Shown in pieces: positions 1-12,541 of a stretch of DNA of 64,000 nt. A program made the position numbers and the translations under genes. A model generated the notes under the pieces. That model did not search any database, was not told where the DNA came from, and worked only from the letters and a program-made list of their open reading frames with translations. Position 1 is the stretch's first letter. Each line of letters opens with the position of its first letter. Origin of the DNA: Symbiodinium natans (lineage: Eukaryota; Sar; Dinophyceae; Suessiales; Symbiodiniaceae); the NCBI GenBank assembly GCA_905221605.1, contig CAJNDS010002401.1:107001-171000 (forward strand), written 5' to 3'.

Positions 1-137
1 GAGAGTAGAATCTTCTTAGTCCCTTAGTGTATGGGCCCTTTCAAGGGGGCCCCTTGTATATTCGTTGGGCCCTTTAAAGGGGACCACTTGTATACCCCGT
101 ATATACCCTCATCAAGGGACCTAGTCGAGAGCCGTGA

Positions 138-235
138 GGGTTTAGGGTTTAGGGTTTAGGGTTTAGGGTTTAGGGTTTAGGGTTTAGGGTTTGGGGTTTA
201 GGGTTTAGGGTTTAGGGTTTAGGGTTTAGGGTTTA
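138..235 (+). repeat. Interstitial telomere-type array (TTTAGGG)n
   Basis: About 13 head-to-tail TTTAGGG units with one TTTGGGG variant. It is one of dozens of such arrays in the window, in both orientations, so it is internal repeat rather than proof of a chromosome end. Confidence 0.9.
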
Positions 236-829
236 CGGTCTTGAAAAATTGCCCGTAGACTCTGGGAGCCCCTGCCGTAGGACCCTCTCGACTGGGTGCT
301 GGGTTTGTCGTTTAGAGTTTACGCAATTTTCGCCGGAGGCTAAGCCCTAACCCCTGAGCTACTAAACCCTGACCCCTAAACCCTAAACCCGAAACTGTAA
401 ACCCTAAGCCCTAAACCAAACCCTAAACCAGGCTCAGTCACTCTGAGACCCCGAGGAGGACTCGTCCTGCGGTGCTTCCCAGGGCTTCGAGCAAGGGATT
501 TATCCTTAACTTGCGGCTTCCTGGGTTTAATTAAGGTTTAAGGTTAAAGGTTTAGGGTTTAGGGGGTTGGGGGTTAGGGCAGTTAGGGGTTAGGATAACA
601 AACCTTAGTCATCACCCTGCGGAAACAACTACCCATGAACCTTCAAGTATAGTGGTTTAGGGTCTACGGATATGAGGTTCAGGGTGGTTTCGGGCTCTCA
701 GCTTCACCTTTCAGGCACAGCACCCTTCGACTTTCTTGGGATCTCCAATGTCATGTGTGTTCATGTCTGAAAGCTCCGGTTACCACAAGACGCAATTTAG
801 ATCAAGACCTGAACTTGCCCACGCCTCAC

Positions 830-3800
830 CCATTTCGCCAATGATGCCAGCTGCGCCCCCGCCAACAATGCCTCGATAGCTGCAGAGATTCTTTGCATTT
901 CTGTGCACCCTAAACCCTAAACCCTAAAACCCAAACCCTAAAGCCTAAACCCAAAACCCTAGACCCTAAACCCTTCCTAGCGCTTAAGCCCAAACTCAGC
1001 CCACGAGTGCATCGCACCCTTGGACAGCCAATGCCTATGCAAGTGGGCACGAGAATTGCGATGCGATGCTGAAGACCACCTAGAATTCTGATTTTGTGAG
1101 GGTTAACACTCCAAGTGAGGGGCTTGTTTTCCGAACTTAGGGTTTGAAGTTTAGGGTTAGGGTTTAGAGGTTTCGGATTAGGCCTCTCGCCGTGCGGTAG
1201 GAAGTTGGCGCCCCTTTCTTACATCAGCATGACACGCATGCATGCCTTCTAGGTCCGTACAGTGCGTTCGAAACTGTGAAATCATGTGGGGGTTCCGAAA
1301 TTAGGGGTAACCCTAAACCCTAGACCCGGAACCCTAAACCTTTATTATAAGGGAATCGTACTATTAGGGGTCCCGCATGTTCATAAAACCCCCATGTCCA
1401 AGCAAGTGCCCAGGTGCAGCAGCATGTCAGACAAGGCATCATCCATTTCCTGACTGGGTTTAGGGTTTAGGGTTTACGGTTTAGGGTTTACGGTTTAGGG
1501 TTTAGGGTTTTGGCAGTGTGCCGAAGTTGAGTACACGTTCCAGGGGATAAACTCAAAAACCCTAAAGCCTGTTCAACATCTTCTTGAAGCTCGCGCCTCG
1601 CCAGGGTTGGGGTTTTTAGGGTCTAGGGTTATATTGAACAGGGGGCCGATCGTGGTTCCCAACCCTCTCCCCCTCCCCCCCTCTCCCGCCCTCCTCCCAC
1701 CACCCCCCGACCTCAATAATACCCCCCCCCCCCCCGCACCCAAACCCAAAGCAACCCTATACCCTACACTCTAAACCCCTAAGCCCTCAACCCTAAATTC
1801 GGCAACCCTAAGCAAACCCTTAAACTCTCAAACGCCCCAGCCTTGAAACCCTAAAACCTGCAACTCTAAACACGTACAGTAAACTCCAGAAAGTTGGAAC
1901 ATGGTTTAAGGATGGTTAGAGCCGGGATTCCCTTTAGTAACCCTTTTGGGGTATGAGACAATGATGTTCCAACTTTTGGGGGTTTTCTGTAAGCCCACAG
2001 GGGGGCCGGACCATGGAGGGAAGGGGGGCTCCCCGAAGAACACGGAAGAATAGGTAAAGGACCATATAACTACCCTTAAAGAAAAAGGAGACGACGTGAG
2101 TATGCAGCATTCCCTTCGGCATGCTTACGGCGGAGGGCAGGTCTGTAGAGATCTGCCCTGAAACTGGTTGCCTCGAAAAACTTTCGTTGGCAGCTGCACA
2201 AGAGTTTTTAAACCCTGAACCCTGAACCCTGAACCCTGAACCCTGAACCCTAAAACCTAAACCCTAAACCCTAAACCCTGCACCGCAACATCACCTTGAA
2301 CCTTTGGATCCCCCACGGCCCCAAAGAGCATGGGCGTCTGTAGAGTGCGAGGCTGCAGCTCATTTCATGCGGTTTAGGGTTTAGGGTTTAGGGTTTAGGG
2401 TTTAGGGTTTAGGGTTTGGGGTTTAGGGTTTAGGGTTTAGGGTTTAGGGATTAGGGTTTAGGGTTTAGGGTTTAGGGACCTAAGCTCTAAAAACCACACA
2501 GCTCTGAAGCCTTTCGTCTCCCTCCTCAAACAAATGTGCCCTTCTGTCCAAGCGTCAGCAGGACAATTCCTCCCGCCCACTGGCGAACCTTGCGGCGATT
2601 TAGGGGTCAGGAGTGGTTTCGGGTTTTGGGGGCTCAAGGTTAGGGATTTTGAGGGGTGTCGGGGTTTCAAGGGGTCCAGGGTTTTAGAAGTCAGACAGCT
2701 GTTTTGGGGCTTTGGGGTTTGGGGTTCTTGAGCCCGGCTCCGGCATTCGCCCCCATAGCCACCCAAGCCCTGCAAAGGCCCCAAAACCCTAAACCTATGA
2801 ACGCCCCGAAACCCAAGAACTGGAAGCCTCCCTATCAGACCCCTCCACCCTGTCAACCCCAAAGCCCAAAGACCTTAAACCCAAAAACCCTAAACCCTGA
2901 ACCCTGAACCCTCTGAGACCCCCAAAGCCCTAAACGCCTGGAAGCTCCCCCATCGCCAGCTAAACCCTGCACCTCTCAAACCCTTTAAAGCCCAAAGCCC
3001 AAATCCCTATAAATAAAACCCCAAAACCCTGTACTAAACCCTAAACCCTAAACCCTAAACCCTAAACCCTAAACCCTAAACCCTAAACCCGAAACCCTAA
3101 ACCCTAAAGCCCGGGAAGCTCCCCTATTGGGCCCCTCCAGCCTCCGAGTTGCAAACTTCTCCCATGCCTGGGCGCTTGGAGATCACAGTTTCGGCTTCAG
3201 GGGGGTTTAGGGTTTAGGGTTTAGGGTTTAGGGTTTAGGGTTTAGGGTTTAGGGTTTAGGCATTCGAAGCAGGGAAGCTAAGATCACAACGGGTTCTCAC
3301 TTTCTGCGAAGTACGTGGAGCCCTTCGAAGCGGCACATGAGCCTTCAAGTGCCTTAAACTTCAAGCCCTAAGTTCCCAAGAGCCGCGCCCTTCCTGTTTT
3401 GCTGGGGTTCAACAACCCTAAACGCTAAGGTCTAAGCCATAAGCCCTAAGCCCGAGTTTGGGGAGGTTGCCGAGGTTTGACGGAGCAAAGAGGGCAAAGC
3501 TTTTGGGGGTGGGAGACGTGAGCTGACGGGTGTGACTACGAAGGCTCAGGCGATAAATGGGGATCGATCTAACCCACAGGCTCTTTTTGGCACCCTGAAT
3601 GATAATGTCTGCCGAAAAAACAGGCCCAAAACACAGTAGGTCAACCCTCAAGAAAGAAACACCGTAGCACCCTGCGAAACTATTTCGAATTTCGAGATGC
3701 AAAAATCACTCGACCATAACCTGACGAACCGCGACTGAGATGAAGCCCAAGACTGGCCTTCTTGGGGGTAAAAAGTGCCTTAATAATTCGCACAGGGGTA

Positions 3801-6800
3801 TTCCAGTAGAATTATTTCGGAACCATGAAGGGAATTCGACAAGTATTTACTCCGACCCCTGGAGTAGTTAACATCAGAGTTCTTTTGTAGTTGACGTCAG
3901 AGTTCTTTGGGAGTTTATAGGGGGGGACCACTATTTCAGGCTCCTGTGCTACGCTTAAAGCCGCCATCTCGCACTGCGATTTTGGGTGCTTGCCCCTGAA
4001 CCCCTAAACCCCTAAACCCCCTAAACCCAAAATACCCCTAAACCCTAAACCCTAAACCCTAAACCCTAAACCCTAAACCCTAAGGACTCCCTAAACCCCT
4101 AAACTCCTAGACTTGATGGGTGCCGAAGGGCGGTCTCCTGCGCTTTGAAACCACCAGACGGTGCCCAGGATCACCCTGCAGCGCTATTTTTTTAGGGTTT
4201 AGGGGTTTAGGGTTTAGGGGTTTAGGGGTTTAGGGGTTTAGGGTTTAGGGTTTAGGGTTTAGGGCTATAGGTTTAGGCGGTCTAGGGTCCAGGGACCGGG
4301 GTGCAGGCTGTTTCGGGTTTGCACTTAAGGAAACCCTCAACAACTCAGAGTCCAGCCAAAGGACACAACGGTGTTTGTGCAAGGTGGGCTTCTTCAACAT
4401 CAAGGGGGCAGCTTTGGGTGAAGATGTCCCTTCTCTGCCGAACAAGGGCCCAGGCTTTCACACCCGGAGAAGCCCTCAACACATGCAGGGTATTTGGGCT
4501 CTTTTGGTACTGTGAGACTTCGGCCTGCCCCCCCCCCCCCCCCCCTCTCGGCCCCTCATCTCCCCCCTCTCCCCCCTCTCGTCCCCCCCCCCTCCCCCCC
4601 CCTCTCCCCCCCTCCACCCCCCTCTCCCCCCCTCTCACCCCCCTCTCCCCCCTCTCCCCCCCCCTCTCCCACCCTAGAAAGCCCTACCGTTCCAGTCAGG
4701 AGGGTGGTGTTACCACTTCGGCGTGAAGGGCTTAGCGCTTCATAAAGAGCGATGGGTACTCAATCAGAAAGGCCCTAAGCGCGAGAGGGTGACGCAATGA
4801 TGTGGGCCCTGTACTTCTTACAGGTAATGCTGCTGCCCCTAGTGAAGGTACCTAAACCCCAAACCCTAAACCCTAAACCCTAAAGCCTAAACCCTAAACC
4901 CTAAACCCTCCAAAACCCTAAACTCTAACTTCCCAAGAACCCCCGTCCCAGGCAGCCGAGCAACCAGATAAACATCGGGCACGACAGGCCATTCATGCAG
5001 CTCTGACCTTGGAGGCGGGGCCTAAACCCCACACCTGGCGAGCTTAGCTCCCTAAGTCTGAATCCCCCAAAAAACATCAACTCTAGCTAGACCCCAAGAC
5101 CCTTAACTCTGAACTCAAAGGAAACCTAAAGCAGCGTTAAACCCTCAATCCACCGAAACCCCAAGTCAGCCCCCTGACAGCCAAATACCCCGGAATGGAC
5201 CGTTTTTCCTCTTGCACTAGATTTTGTGTGAAGGTTTAGGGCCTTCGGGGGTTCCAGGATAGTTGAAACGGAACATATTTTGGATTTAAGGTTTCAGTCA
5301 ACGGTTTCAGCCTAGTGACTGCAACCGCCCACGCCCCAGCTCGAAACGCAACCAAGCCCTTAAACCCCAACCCCTTGCACCCTTTACACCCTTATGCCTC
5401 AACCACTTAAACTCATTGAGCCTCTTAAACTCTTAAACCATTTGAACCCCTTAAACCCTTCAACCCTTAACCCCCAGCCCTCAGCTCGAAATGCCGCGAG
5501 AGTGGCAAAGCTCCATGAACTTGGAGGACTTCGTGGCCTGAGAGTGAAAACGGTTTAGGGTTTCGGGTATAGGGGGGAGGGGGGGTTGCAGGGCCTGGAG
5601 CCCCAATGTTCGATGATTATTTACGAAAACGGAGTGATCATCCTGGTATCTACCCCAAACCTTAGACCCTAGACCCTAGACCCCAAACCCCGCCGACCTG
5701 CATCTCCTCTTCCATGTCCGAGTCCAACTCGAAAGGCTGGTTCTGCTCCTGTGCAGGTTGAGGGTTTAAGGGGTTAAAATGGTTGAGGGCTTAAGGGTTT
5801 ACGGGGTTTAAGGGTTTAAGGCCCTAAACCCCAAACCCCAAACCCTAAACCCTAAACGGGTGTAAGAGTCTAAGGGTTCTGCTCCTGTGAAGGCAGAGCC
5901 CCGGAGAGTCCCAACTTTGGGTTTCTCAGTGGGCGTGTAAGGGTTAAAGGGGAGCTAGAGGGGTTGAAGGGGTTAAAAGGGTTTAAGGGTTCAAAGGGTT
6001 TTTAGGAGCTTAGGAGGTTTAAGGGGTTTACGTGGTTGAAGCTTTAGGGTTTAAGCGGTTTAAGGGATTGGGGTTTAAGGGTTTCAGGGATTTAAGGGTT
6101 TAAGGGGCTAGGGTTTAGGGGTTCAGGGTTCAGTTGTATACCGTAGCTCATGATCCAGAAGCCCCTCTTGCGAACTGAGGAATTTTGGGCAGTGAGAGAT
6201 TGAGATATGATGGAGTGGGTACAGCCTAAACCCTAAACCTTCATAGAATCACAGGAGCCACAAACGAAGCCTAAATTCTGGGGGGAGTTCTTCCCTTGAG
6301 ATCCTCCGAACTTATTGTGTAGGGTTTGTGGGAGGGGCTAGGGGTCTGGGGGTTTAGGGATTTGGTCCGTTCTCCAAATTGTGGTCCCTTTTAGGGTGCC
6401 CTAAACAAAAGGGGCCGCCTTATACCAAGGACCCCGAAAGCGAAACCTAAACCCTAAACCCTACACCCTACACCCTAAACCCTAAACCGCTTAGGGCTTT
6501 AGGTCATCGGGGCTCCTGCGGGTGCCATTGAGGTTCAGGGTGACTTGTGAGTTCTCAAGCAAACCTCAACAAAGGCAACAAGGGCACAACTGGACAGGGT
6601 TTAGGGGCTAGGGGTTAAGGGTTAAGGGACCCTAAGCCCTAAACAATACGCTCTAAAAAAACCCTAAGCCCGAAAACCCTGAACTCTAACACGCTGAATC
6701 CCAACACCCTCCATACCCTAAGCCCGAAAACCCTAGAACCCCTAAGTATCAGAAATGCCCTAAACCCTAAACCCTAAACCCTAAACCCTAAACCCTAAAC

Positions 6801-6880
6801 CCTAAACCCCTCATCAGTGGCGGGGAAGCCCGTGAAAGTCCTGCGCCCTCTGCTTGCGCACCATGTACTCTAACCTTGGG
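830..6880 (-). CDS. Multi-exon gene model of unknown function (11 short exons)
   Basis: Assembled by eye on the minus strand. Exons, 5' to 3': 6822-6880, 6498-6564, 6142-6174, 5698-5748, 5486-5537, 4941-5002, 4113-4175, 2284-2352, 1390-1449, 1018-1068, 830-879. Each lies between an AG acceptor and a GT or GC donor. Phases match across 6880-6174, 5748-4175 and 2352-1018; at least one exon seems missing in each of the gaps 6142-5748, 4113-2284 and 1018-879. Readable peptides include EQNQPFELDSDMEEEMQ (5698-5748), EMDDALSDMLLHLGTCLDMG (1390-1449), HRIAILVPTCIGIGCPR (1018-1068) and the glycine-rich YRGIVGGGAAGIIGEM (830-879). The mix of acidic, basic and hydrophobic stretches suggests a membrane-associated protein, but no family is recognised. 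Introns are largely telomere-type repeat. It could be two genes, and single exons may be antisense shadows. Confidence 0.42.
2371..2475 (+). repeat. (TTTAGGG)n array flanking an exon
   Basis: Array of about 15 units with minor variants. With the CCCTAAA run at 2205-2280 it brackets the minus-strand exon 2284-2352, giving the array-exon-inverted array arrangement seen repeatedly here. Confidence 0.85.
3031..3259. repeat. CCCTAAA array, 95-bp spacer, TTTAGGG array
   Basis: CCCTAAA units (about 3031-3110) and TTTAGGG units (about 3203-3259) flank a non-repetitive spacer. The spacer holds a possible minus-strand exon, but a GGGGCCCAATAGGGGAGCTTCC-like segment in it recurs near 2830 and 2950, so it may instead be a decayed repeat. 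Confidence 0.6.
4530..4675 (+). repeat. CT/C-rich low-complexity tract
   Basis: About 145 bp almost purely C and T (CCCCCCTCTCC type). Proline- and glycine-rich open frames cover it on both strands but arise from composition alone. Confidence 0.85.
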
Positions 6881-7297
6881 CTCACGATTCTCCGCTCAAC
6901 CCCTGGAGCCCAACGAAGCCCTGCGTTAGGGTTTAGGGTTTAGGGTTTAGGGTTTAGGGTTTAGGGTTTAGGGTTTAGGGTTTAGGGTTTAGGGTTTAGG
7001 GTTTAGGGTTAGGGTTTAGGGTTTAGGGCTAGGGTTTAGGGTTGGGGCAGTTTAGGGTTATTGAGAAAAAAGCTCAGGGTTCAGGGTTTCGGGGACAAGT
7101 TTCGAGGACTTCCCCTGTTTAGCTTTTGCATCGCTTCAAGTTACAGGGGCTTTGGGGGTTGAGGGTTCAGTCGCCGCGAAGACCTACCAAACTTCTGCAC
7201 CCTAAACCCTAAACCCGAAAGCCTAAACCCTAAACCCTATACCCTAAACCCTAAACCCTAAACCCTGAACCCTAAACCCTAAACCCTACCTACCAAG

Positions 7298-7357
7298 AAG
7301 GGCTTGAAATTTGTCCAAGAGCGGGATCCATGGGTGGACCCCCGGCCTGCACGAAAG
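7298..7357. other. Exon-like spacer, strand ambiguous
   Basis: Plus reading: acceptor AG at 7296-7297, peptide KGLKFVQERDPWVDPRPARK, donor GTACAT. Minus reading of nearly the same bases: acceptor TGCAG, peptide RGSTHGSRSWTNFKPFL, donor GTAGGT running straight into telomere repeat. Both are open. The minus reading fits the orientation of neighbouring exons; neither matches a family I know. Confidence 0.35.
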
Positions 7358-7961
7358 GTACATCTGGGCCCATGTGAGGTTTTTTCTCCTTGTGTATGCA
7401 AAAGGATACCCAATATATACACTCAGCAACATTAAAACGGAACCTTATATACACTCATCCATATCAGTGATGTTCGGATGTTAGATTGGGGTTGACCTGA
7501 GCACTGTTTTTCCCCCCCCTAGATCCCAAATCCTAAGCCCTTCGCCTTAGAATCCCTAGAAGCCTACAAAGCACTGGGAGCTGGACCGCCCATGTGGGGT
7601 CGTTCGGGTTTTGAAGCTTGAGGGTCTAACAAGGCTGTTTAGGATTAGGTTTTGGGGTTTTGGGGTTTTGGGTTTAAGGGGCTTCGAATCAATCCCGGAG
7701 GCAAGCCCTTGTTTGCCAGATGCCGTCGCGCATTGCACAGGCCAATGATTCCTCGTGTTGCCGCGACAAGTTGCCCTCTACCCTATATACTGTCTAAACC
7801 CTTAACGCTGCACTGTAAACCCGAAAGCTTCAAACCCCGATACGCTAGAACCGTAAACTGTAAACCCTAAACCCTAAACCCGAAACCCTAAACCCTAAAC
7901 CCTAAACCCTAAACCCTGAACCCTGAACCCTAAACCCTAAACCCTAAACCCTAAACTTCAC

Positions 7962-8066
7962 AGCCAGGGTTTGGGATCCTGCACAGGTCCCCCTAGAGTC
8001 TAGAGCCTCCATGTACAAGAAATTGTCGGCGGGTGTTTCCGTTTTAAGGCGGTGGCCTGCACTATT
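7962..8066 (-). CDS. Isolated minus-strand exon
   Basis: Acceptor CCTGAG, 105 bp open in phase 0 (contains HRLKTETPADNFLYMEALDS), donor GTGAAG directly before the CCCTAAA array at 7860-7955. A second possible acceptor, GTGCAG, would start the exon at 8054. No family recognised. Confidence 0.35.
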
Positions 8067-8256
8067 CTCAGGATCTGCATGAGACCGAGTGGTGACCCAC
8101 TTTGAGAGAAAAGGGCCGTTGGCACGAAAAGCTAGCATTTCTGGAGACCCTCAAAACTCAAAACCAAAAGCCCTTTTCTTCCCTGAGGCCCTTGTTACAA
8201 CTTGAGTTCATTGGCTCTGATGCCTTGCGAAGTTAGGGCTACTTGCCTACTTGCAG

Positions 8257-8356
8257 GTCTTCCATATCAAGTCCGGGGGGAAGCAGACCGCAGAACAAAC
8301 CCAAAAATTCGTGTCTCTGGTGTCACACAATATCCTGTGGCCGTGCCTGGAAACAG
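8257..8356. other. Exon-like segment, strand ambiguous
   Basis: Plus: acceptor TTGCAG, peptide beginning VFHIKSGGKQTAEQTQKFVS, donor GTTTTT. Minus: acceptor TTTCCAG, peptide beginning HGHRILCDTRDTNFWVCSAV, donor GTAGGC. Both are about 100 bp and fully open with sound splice signals, so the strand cannot be decided from this sequence. Confidence 0.35.
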
Positions 8357-8703
8357 GTTTTTTGCCGAAGGCAACTGTGAAGCTTCGCTCTGAATGTTTT
8401 TTGACCTTCTTCGAAGCACCCTTTTGCCAACAAGCTACGTGATCGGACTGTTTGGCGACTCTGTGCAAGCCTCGCATCACCTAAGGCCTAAGGAATGCTT
8501 GCTTGGCTTACTTGGAGCTGGTGGTGCCATGCTCCACCTGAAACCTCGAGTGTCGATGTGCCTCCAAGGCACAAAGCTCCAAGAGCTAAGAACACAAAGC
8601 ATCCGGGCTTAAACAGCGTACAGTGACATGTTTCTTTTGTTTCCTTGCTTGTTTTTTGGGGGCGGGGGATTGGTGTCCGACGTCAACTGTCTTGCCCCGC
8701 CCC

Positions 8704-10258
8704 TCAGGGAGGAATCGCTTCTCGCAGGTGCGCCAGTGGGTTGCTGGGGGAGGTGCCCCATACAAAATGGGCCAGTGGGGGGTCCAACTTACTTGAGCAA
8801 ACTGGAGCAGCCAAGGCTCGCGACCCTCTGTGTTTCTGATAAAACTACTCGCATGTTCCTGCGAAGCCCACTTCCTTCAACGTCGGTAGCCAGTAGACGA
8901 CATCTTGGGACTACAGCTGCCGTGTTAGGGGGGCAACGGCCCGTAATCAAGCCTTTCTGGTCGATGCTAGAAACCCTCTGCCCCGATCCCTAAACCCTAA
9001 AACCCAATCCTTAAACCCTAAGCCCTCCACCCCAATCCCTAAACTTACTGCCCAGCTCCTGGAAAGAACATCACCAGGCCAACGCCACCCATGACGGCGA
9101 GCCAGAGCTGGAGCCTGAGTTTTTCCAACGCCCGGGAGCGCTTAGGGTTTTGGGGGTTCAGGGAGGAATCTTAGGGCACTTCCTAGGGCCCCGAGCATTT
9201 GAGGGGGGAAGGGTGGAGAATAGCCTGTCTTTTTGCTTGAAGAGAATCAGGCAAATATGTTTGCATTCATTCTTAAGGGGGTAGCAACAGCAATGAAAAA
9301 CGGCCCAGTAATCGGAGCAAAGGGCAAGCACTCAAGGCTGAACCTTGGGACCCGAAAGCTCGGAGAAAAAAGCTCCCAAACCCTAAGCCCGAATAGCAAC
9401 AAGAGTGGTAAACCTTAACGGTGTCAACAGCTGTAGCTGTATAGCAACAGACAGAAATAATATTATTCGGATAGGCAGGAATAGGAACAGCGCAGGTATT
9501 CGTAATAAACATAGTAATGCTAGTGGCATTTAAGGGGACACTTCACCACGACCAGTTCAAACGCAGATTCTGAAGCCCTAAGCCCTGCGCCGTGCAAACC
9601 CTAGAAGCCGCATAAACCCTACGGATCCTAAACCCCGTTTCAGGTACACCTTAAAAAAGGACCACAGCTACGGGAACTGTCCAAGTGTGGCTCAGGGTTG
9701 AAGGGTCTAGGGTCTAGGGGTTCAGGGATGGAGGAGTCGAGGGGAGCGTTTGCCCGCAGCCAGCCAAGGCACATGCCAATACCAAAAGCAGCCAAAGAAG
9801 TGCTGCCTATCCCTGATGCCGCCACATGGCGGTTTTGATCAAGATTCTGGCTCCTTTTTGGGTATCAAAAACCGTCGAATCACCTGGAGCCTTGCCTATC
9901 TCCAGCACTCTCCCAACCCCGAAGCCATACACAATTCATTTGGGGCTTCGGGCCAAGAAAGGTCTCGGGCTCAAGTTCCGAAGACCTCAAACTCAAAACC
10001 CCTAAACCCTCCAAAGCCTGAATTCTTCATGCCCCTGAACTCGAAGACCCCCCCTCCCCTCCCCCCAATCCCTAAGCCCTAAGCCCTAAACCCTAGACCC
10101 CAAACCCTAAGCCCTAAACCCTAAACCCTAAACCCCAAGCCCCAAACCCCAAACCCTAAACCCATCGCCAAGGCGCGGCTTGTTGCACGGCTCATTCCAC
10201 TTCGACAGCGCGACGTAGAGCCCAATCTGCAGGGGAATCACTTCCAGGATGACCACCT
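8704..10258 (-). CDS. Small membrane-protein gene model, four exons with stop
   Basis: Minus-strand exons 10162-10256 (or to 10258), 9049-9114, 8793-8858 and 8704-8743 join in phase and end at a TGA. Donors are GTTTAG, GTAAGT and GTAAGT; the last intron is only 49 nt. The first exon encodes VVILEVIPLQIGLYVALSKW followed by NEPCNKPRLGDG. The second encodes the hydrophobic LQLWLAVMGGVGLVMFFPGA. A transmembrane segment followed by W..PC.KP and another transmembrane segment resembles the N-terminal part of membrane RING-type proteins, but no RING is visible, so that is a loose comparison. In another phase the exon at 8793-8858 reads EHASSFIRNTEGREPWLLQF, so the C-terminal part is uncertain. Confidence 0.42.
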
Positions 10259-10384
10259 CTCGGGTTCGGTTGGGTTTGTCGGGTGGGTTTTTAGGGTTTG
10301 TGGTGTTATATAGGGTTTCTGCATATGTATATATATATGAGAGAGGGACCTTTAGGGTCTATTTTGCGTCGTGGCTGTTGTTAG

Positions 10385-12441
10385 TACTATGAATAATAAT
10401 TAAATTAATTTAAATAATTAAATTAATTAAATTCAATAAAGAATACTGAATGTGAAAAAATTGAGAAAATAATTTAATTAATTTAATTAATTGAACTGAT
10501 TGACCAATTAAATTCATTAAATTAATTGAATTCGAAGAAATTAAGAAAATAATTTAATTAATTTAATTAATTTAATTGACCTACAATTAAATTAATTAAA
10601 TTAATTGAATTCGAAGAAATTGAAAAAATAATTTAATTAATTAAATTAATTTAATTGTCGGATAGATTCTTTATTTGATCCTCAGGAAACACCTCAAAAA
10701 ATAATTCTAATTAATTTAATTAATTTAATTAACCTACAATTAAATTAATTAAATTAATTGAATTCGAAGAAATTGAAAAAATAATTTAATTAATTTAATT
10801 AATTTAATTCACCTACAATTACATTAATTAAATTAATTGAATTCGAAGAAATTAGAAAAATATTTTAATTAATTTAATTAATATAATTAGTTTAATTCAT
10901 TTAATTCACCTACAATTAAATTAATTAAATTAATTAAATTAATTGAATTATTTTTCGAGGTGTTTCCTGAGGAGTGACCCCTTCAATTCCAGACCAATTA
11001 AATTAATTAAATTAATTGAATTCGAAGAAATTGAAAAAATAATTTAATTAATTTAATTAATTTAATTGTCGGATAGATTCTTTATTTGATCCTCAGGAAA
11101 CACCTCAAAAATAATTCAATTAATTCAATTAATTTAATTATTTTAATTAGTTTGATTAATTTAATTAACCTACAATTAAATTAATTAAATTAATTGAATT
11201 CGAAGAAATTGAAAAAATAATTTAATTAATTTAATTAATTTAATTGGTCGATCAATTAAATTAATTAAATTAATTGAATTCGAAGAAATTGAAAAAATAA
11301 TTAAATTAATTAAATTAATTTAATTAATTTAATTAACCTACAATTAAATTAATTAAATTAATTAAATTATTTAAATTAATTGAATTATTTTTCGAGGTGT
11401 TTCCTGAGGAGTGACCCCTTCAATTCCAGACCAATTAAACTAATTAAATTAATTGAATTCGAAGAAATTGAAAAAATAATTTAATTAATTTAATTAATTT
11501 AATTAATTTAATTGTCGGATAGATTCTTTATTTGATCCTCAGGAAACACCTCAAAAAATAATTCAATTAATTTAATTAATTTAATTAATTTAATTAATTT
11601 AATTAATTTAATTAATTTAATTAACCTACAATTAAATTAATTCGAAGAAATTGAAAAAATAATTTAATTAATTTAATTAATTTAATTCACCTACAATTAC
11701 ATTAATTAAATTAATTGAATTCGAAGAAATTAAAAAATTAATTAAATTAATTAAATTAATTGAATTATTTTTCGAGGTGTTTCCTGAGGAGTGACCCCTT
11801 CAATTCCAGACCAATTAAATTAATTAAATTAATTGAATTCGAAGAAGTTGAAAAAATAATTTAATTAATTTAACTAATTTAATTAATTTAATTAATTTAA
11901 TTAATTTAATTAATTTAATTGTCGGATAGATTCTTTATTTGATCCTCAGGAAACACCTCAAAAAATAATTCAATTAATTTAATTAATTTAATTAATTTAA
12001 TTAATTTAATTAACCTACAATTAAATTAATTAAATTAATTGAATTCGAAGAAATTGAAAAAATAATTTAATTAATTTAATTAATTTAATTGGTCGATCAA
12101 TTAAATTAATTAAATTAATTGAATTCGAAGAAATTGAAAAAATAATTAAATTAATTAAATTAATTTAATTAATTTAATTAACCTACAATTAAATTAATTA
12201 AATTAATTAAATTATTTAAATTAATTGAATTATTTTTCGAGGTGTTTCCTGAGGAGTGACCCCTTCAATTCCAGACCAATTAAACTAATTAAATTAATTG
12301 AATTCGAAGAAATTGAAAAAATAATTTAATTAATTTAATTAATTTAATTAATTTAATTGTCGGATAGATTCTTTATTTGATCCTCAGGAAACACCTCAAA
12401 AAATAATTCAATTAATTTAATTAATTTAATTAATTTAATTG
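10385..12441. repeat. AT-rich array with repeated inverted-end modules
   Basis: Over 2 kb built of AATTAATTTAATT-type repeats and GAATTCGAAGAAATTGAAAAAAT spacers. Left-end modules (GTCGGATAGATTCTTTATTT then CTCAGGAAACACCTC) occur at about 10657, 11066, 11514, 11921 and 12358. Right-end modules (GAGGTGTTTCCTGAGGAGTG then ACCCCTTCAATTCCAGACC) occur at about 10950, 11390, 11770 and 12237. The two share inverted ends of roughly 25 bp around GAGGTGTTTCCTGAGGA. A larger duplication has a period of about 846 bp (GGTCGATCA at 11245 and 12091). It runs into an assembly gap, so its true length is unknown. Confidence 0.9.
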
Positions 12442-12541
12442 NNNNNNNNNNNNNNNNNNNNNNNNNNNNNNNNNNNNNNNNNNNNNNNNNNNNNNNNNNN
12501 NNNNNNNNNNNNNNNNNNNNNNNNNNNNNNNNNNNNNNNNN
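12442..12541. other. Assembly gap (100 N)
   Basis: Exactly 100 N, a conventional unknown-size gap. It truncates both the AT-rich array and the 5' end of the first F-box-like paralogue. Confidence 0.99.

Noticed and set aside
138-235. A true chromosome end near the start of the window
   Set aside because: The array is short, both flanks are unique DNA, and similar arrays occur in both orientations throughout.
4301-4745. Proline-rich or glycine-rich protein frames
   Set aside because: They come from a C/T tract open on both strands; no splice-framed exon supports them.
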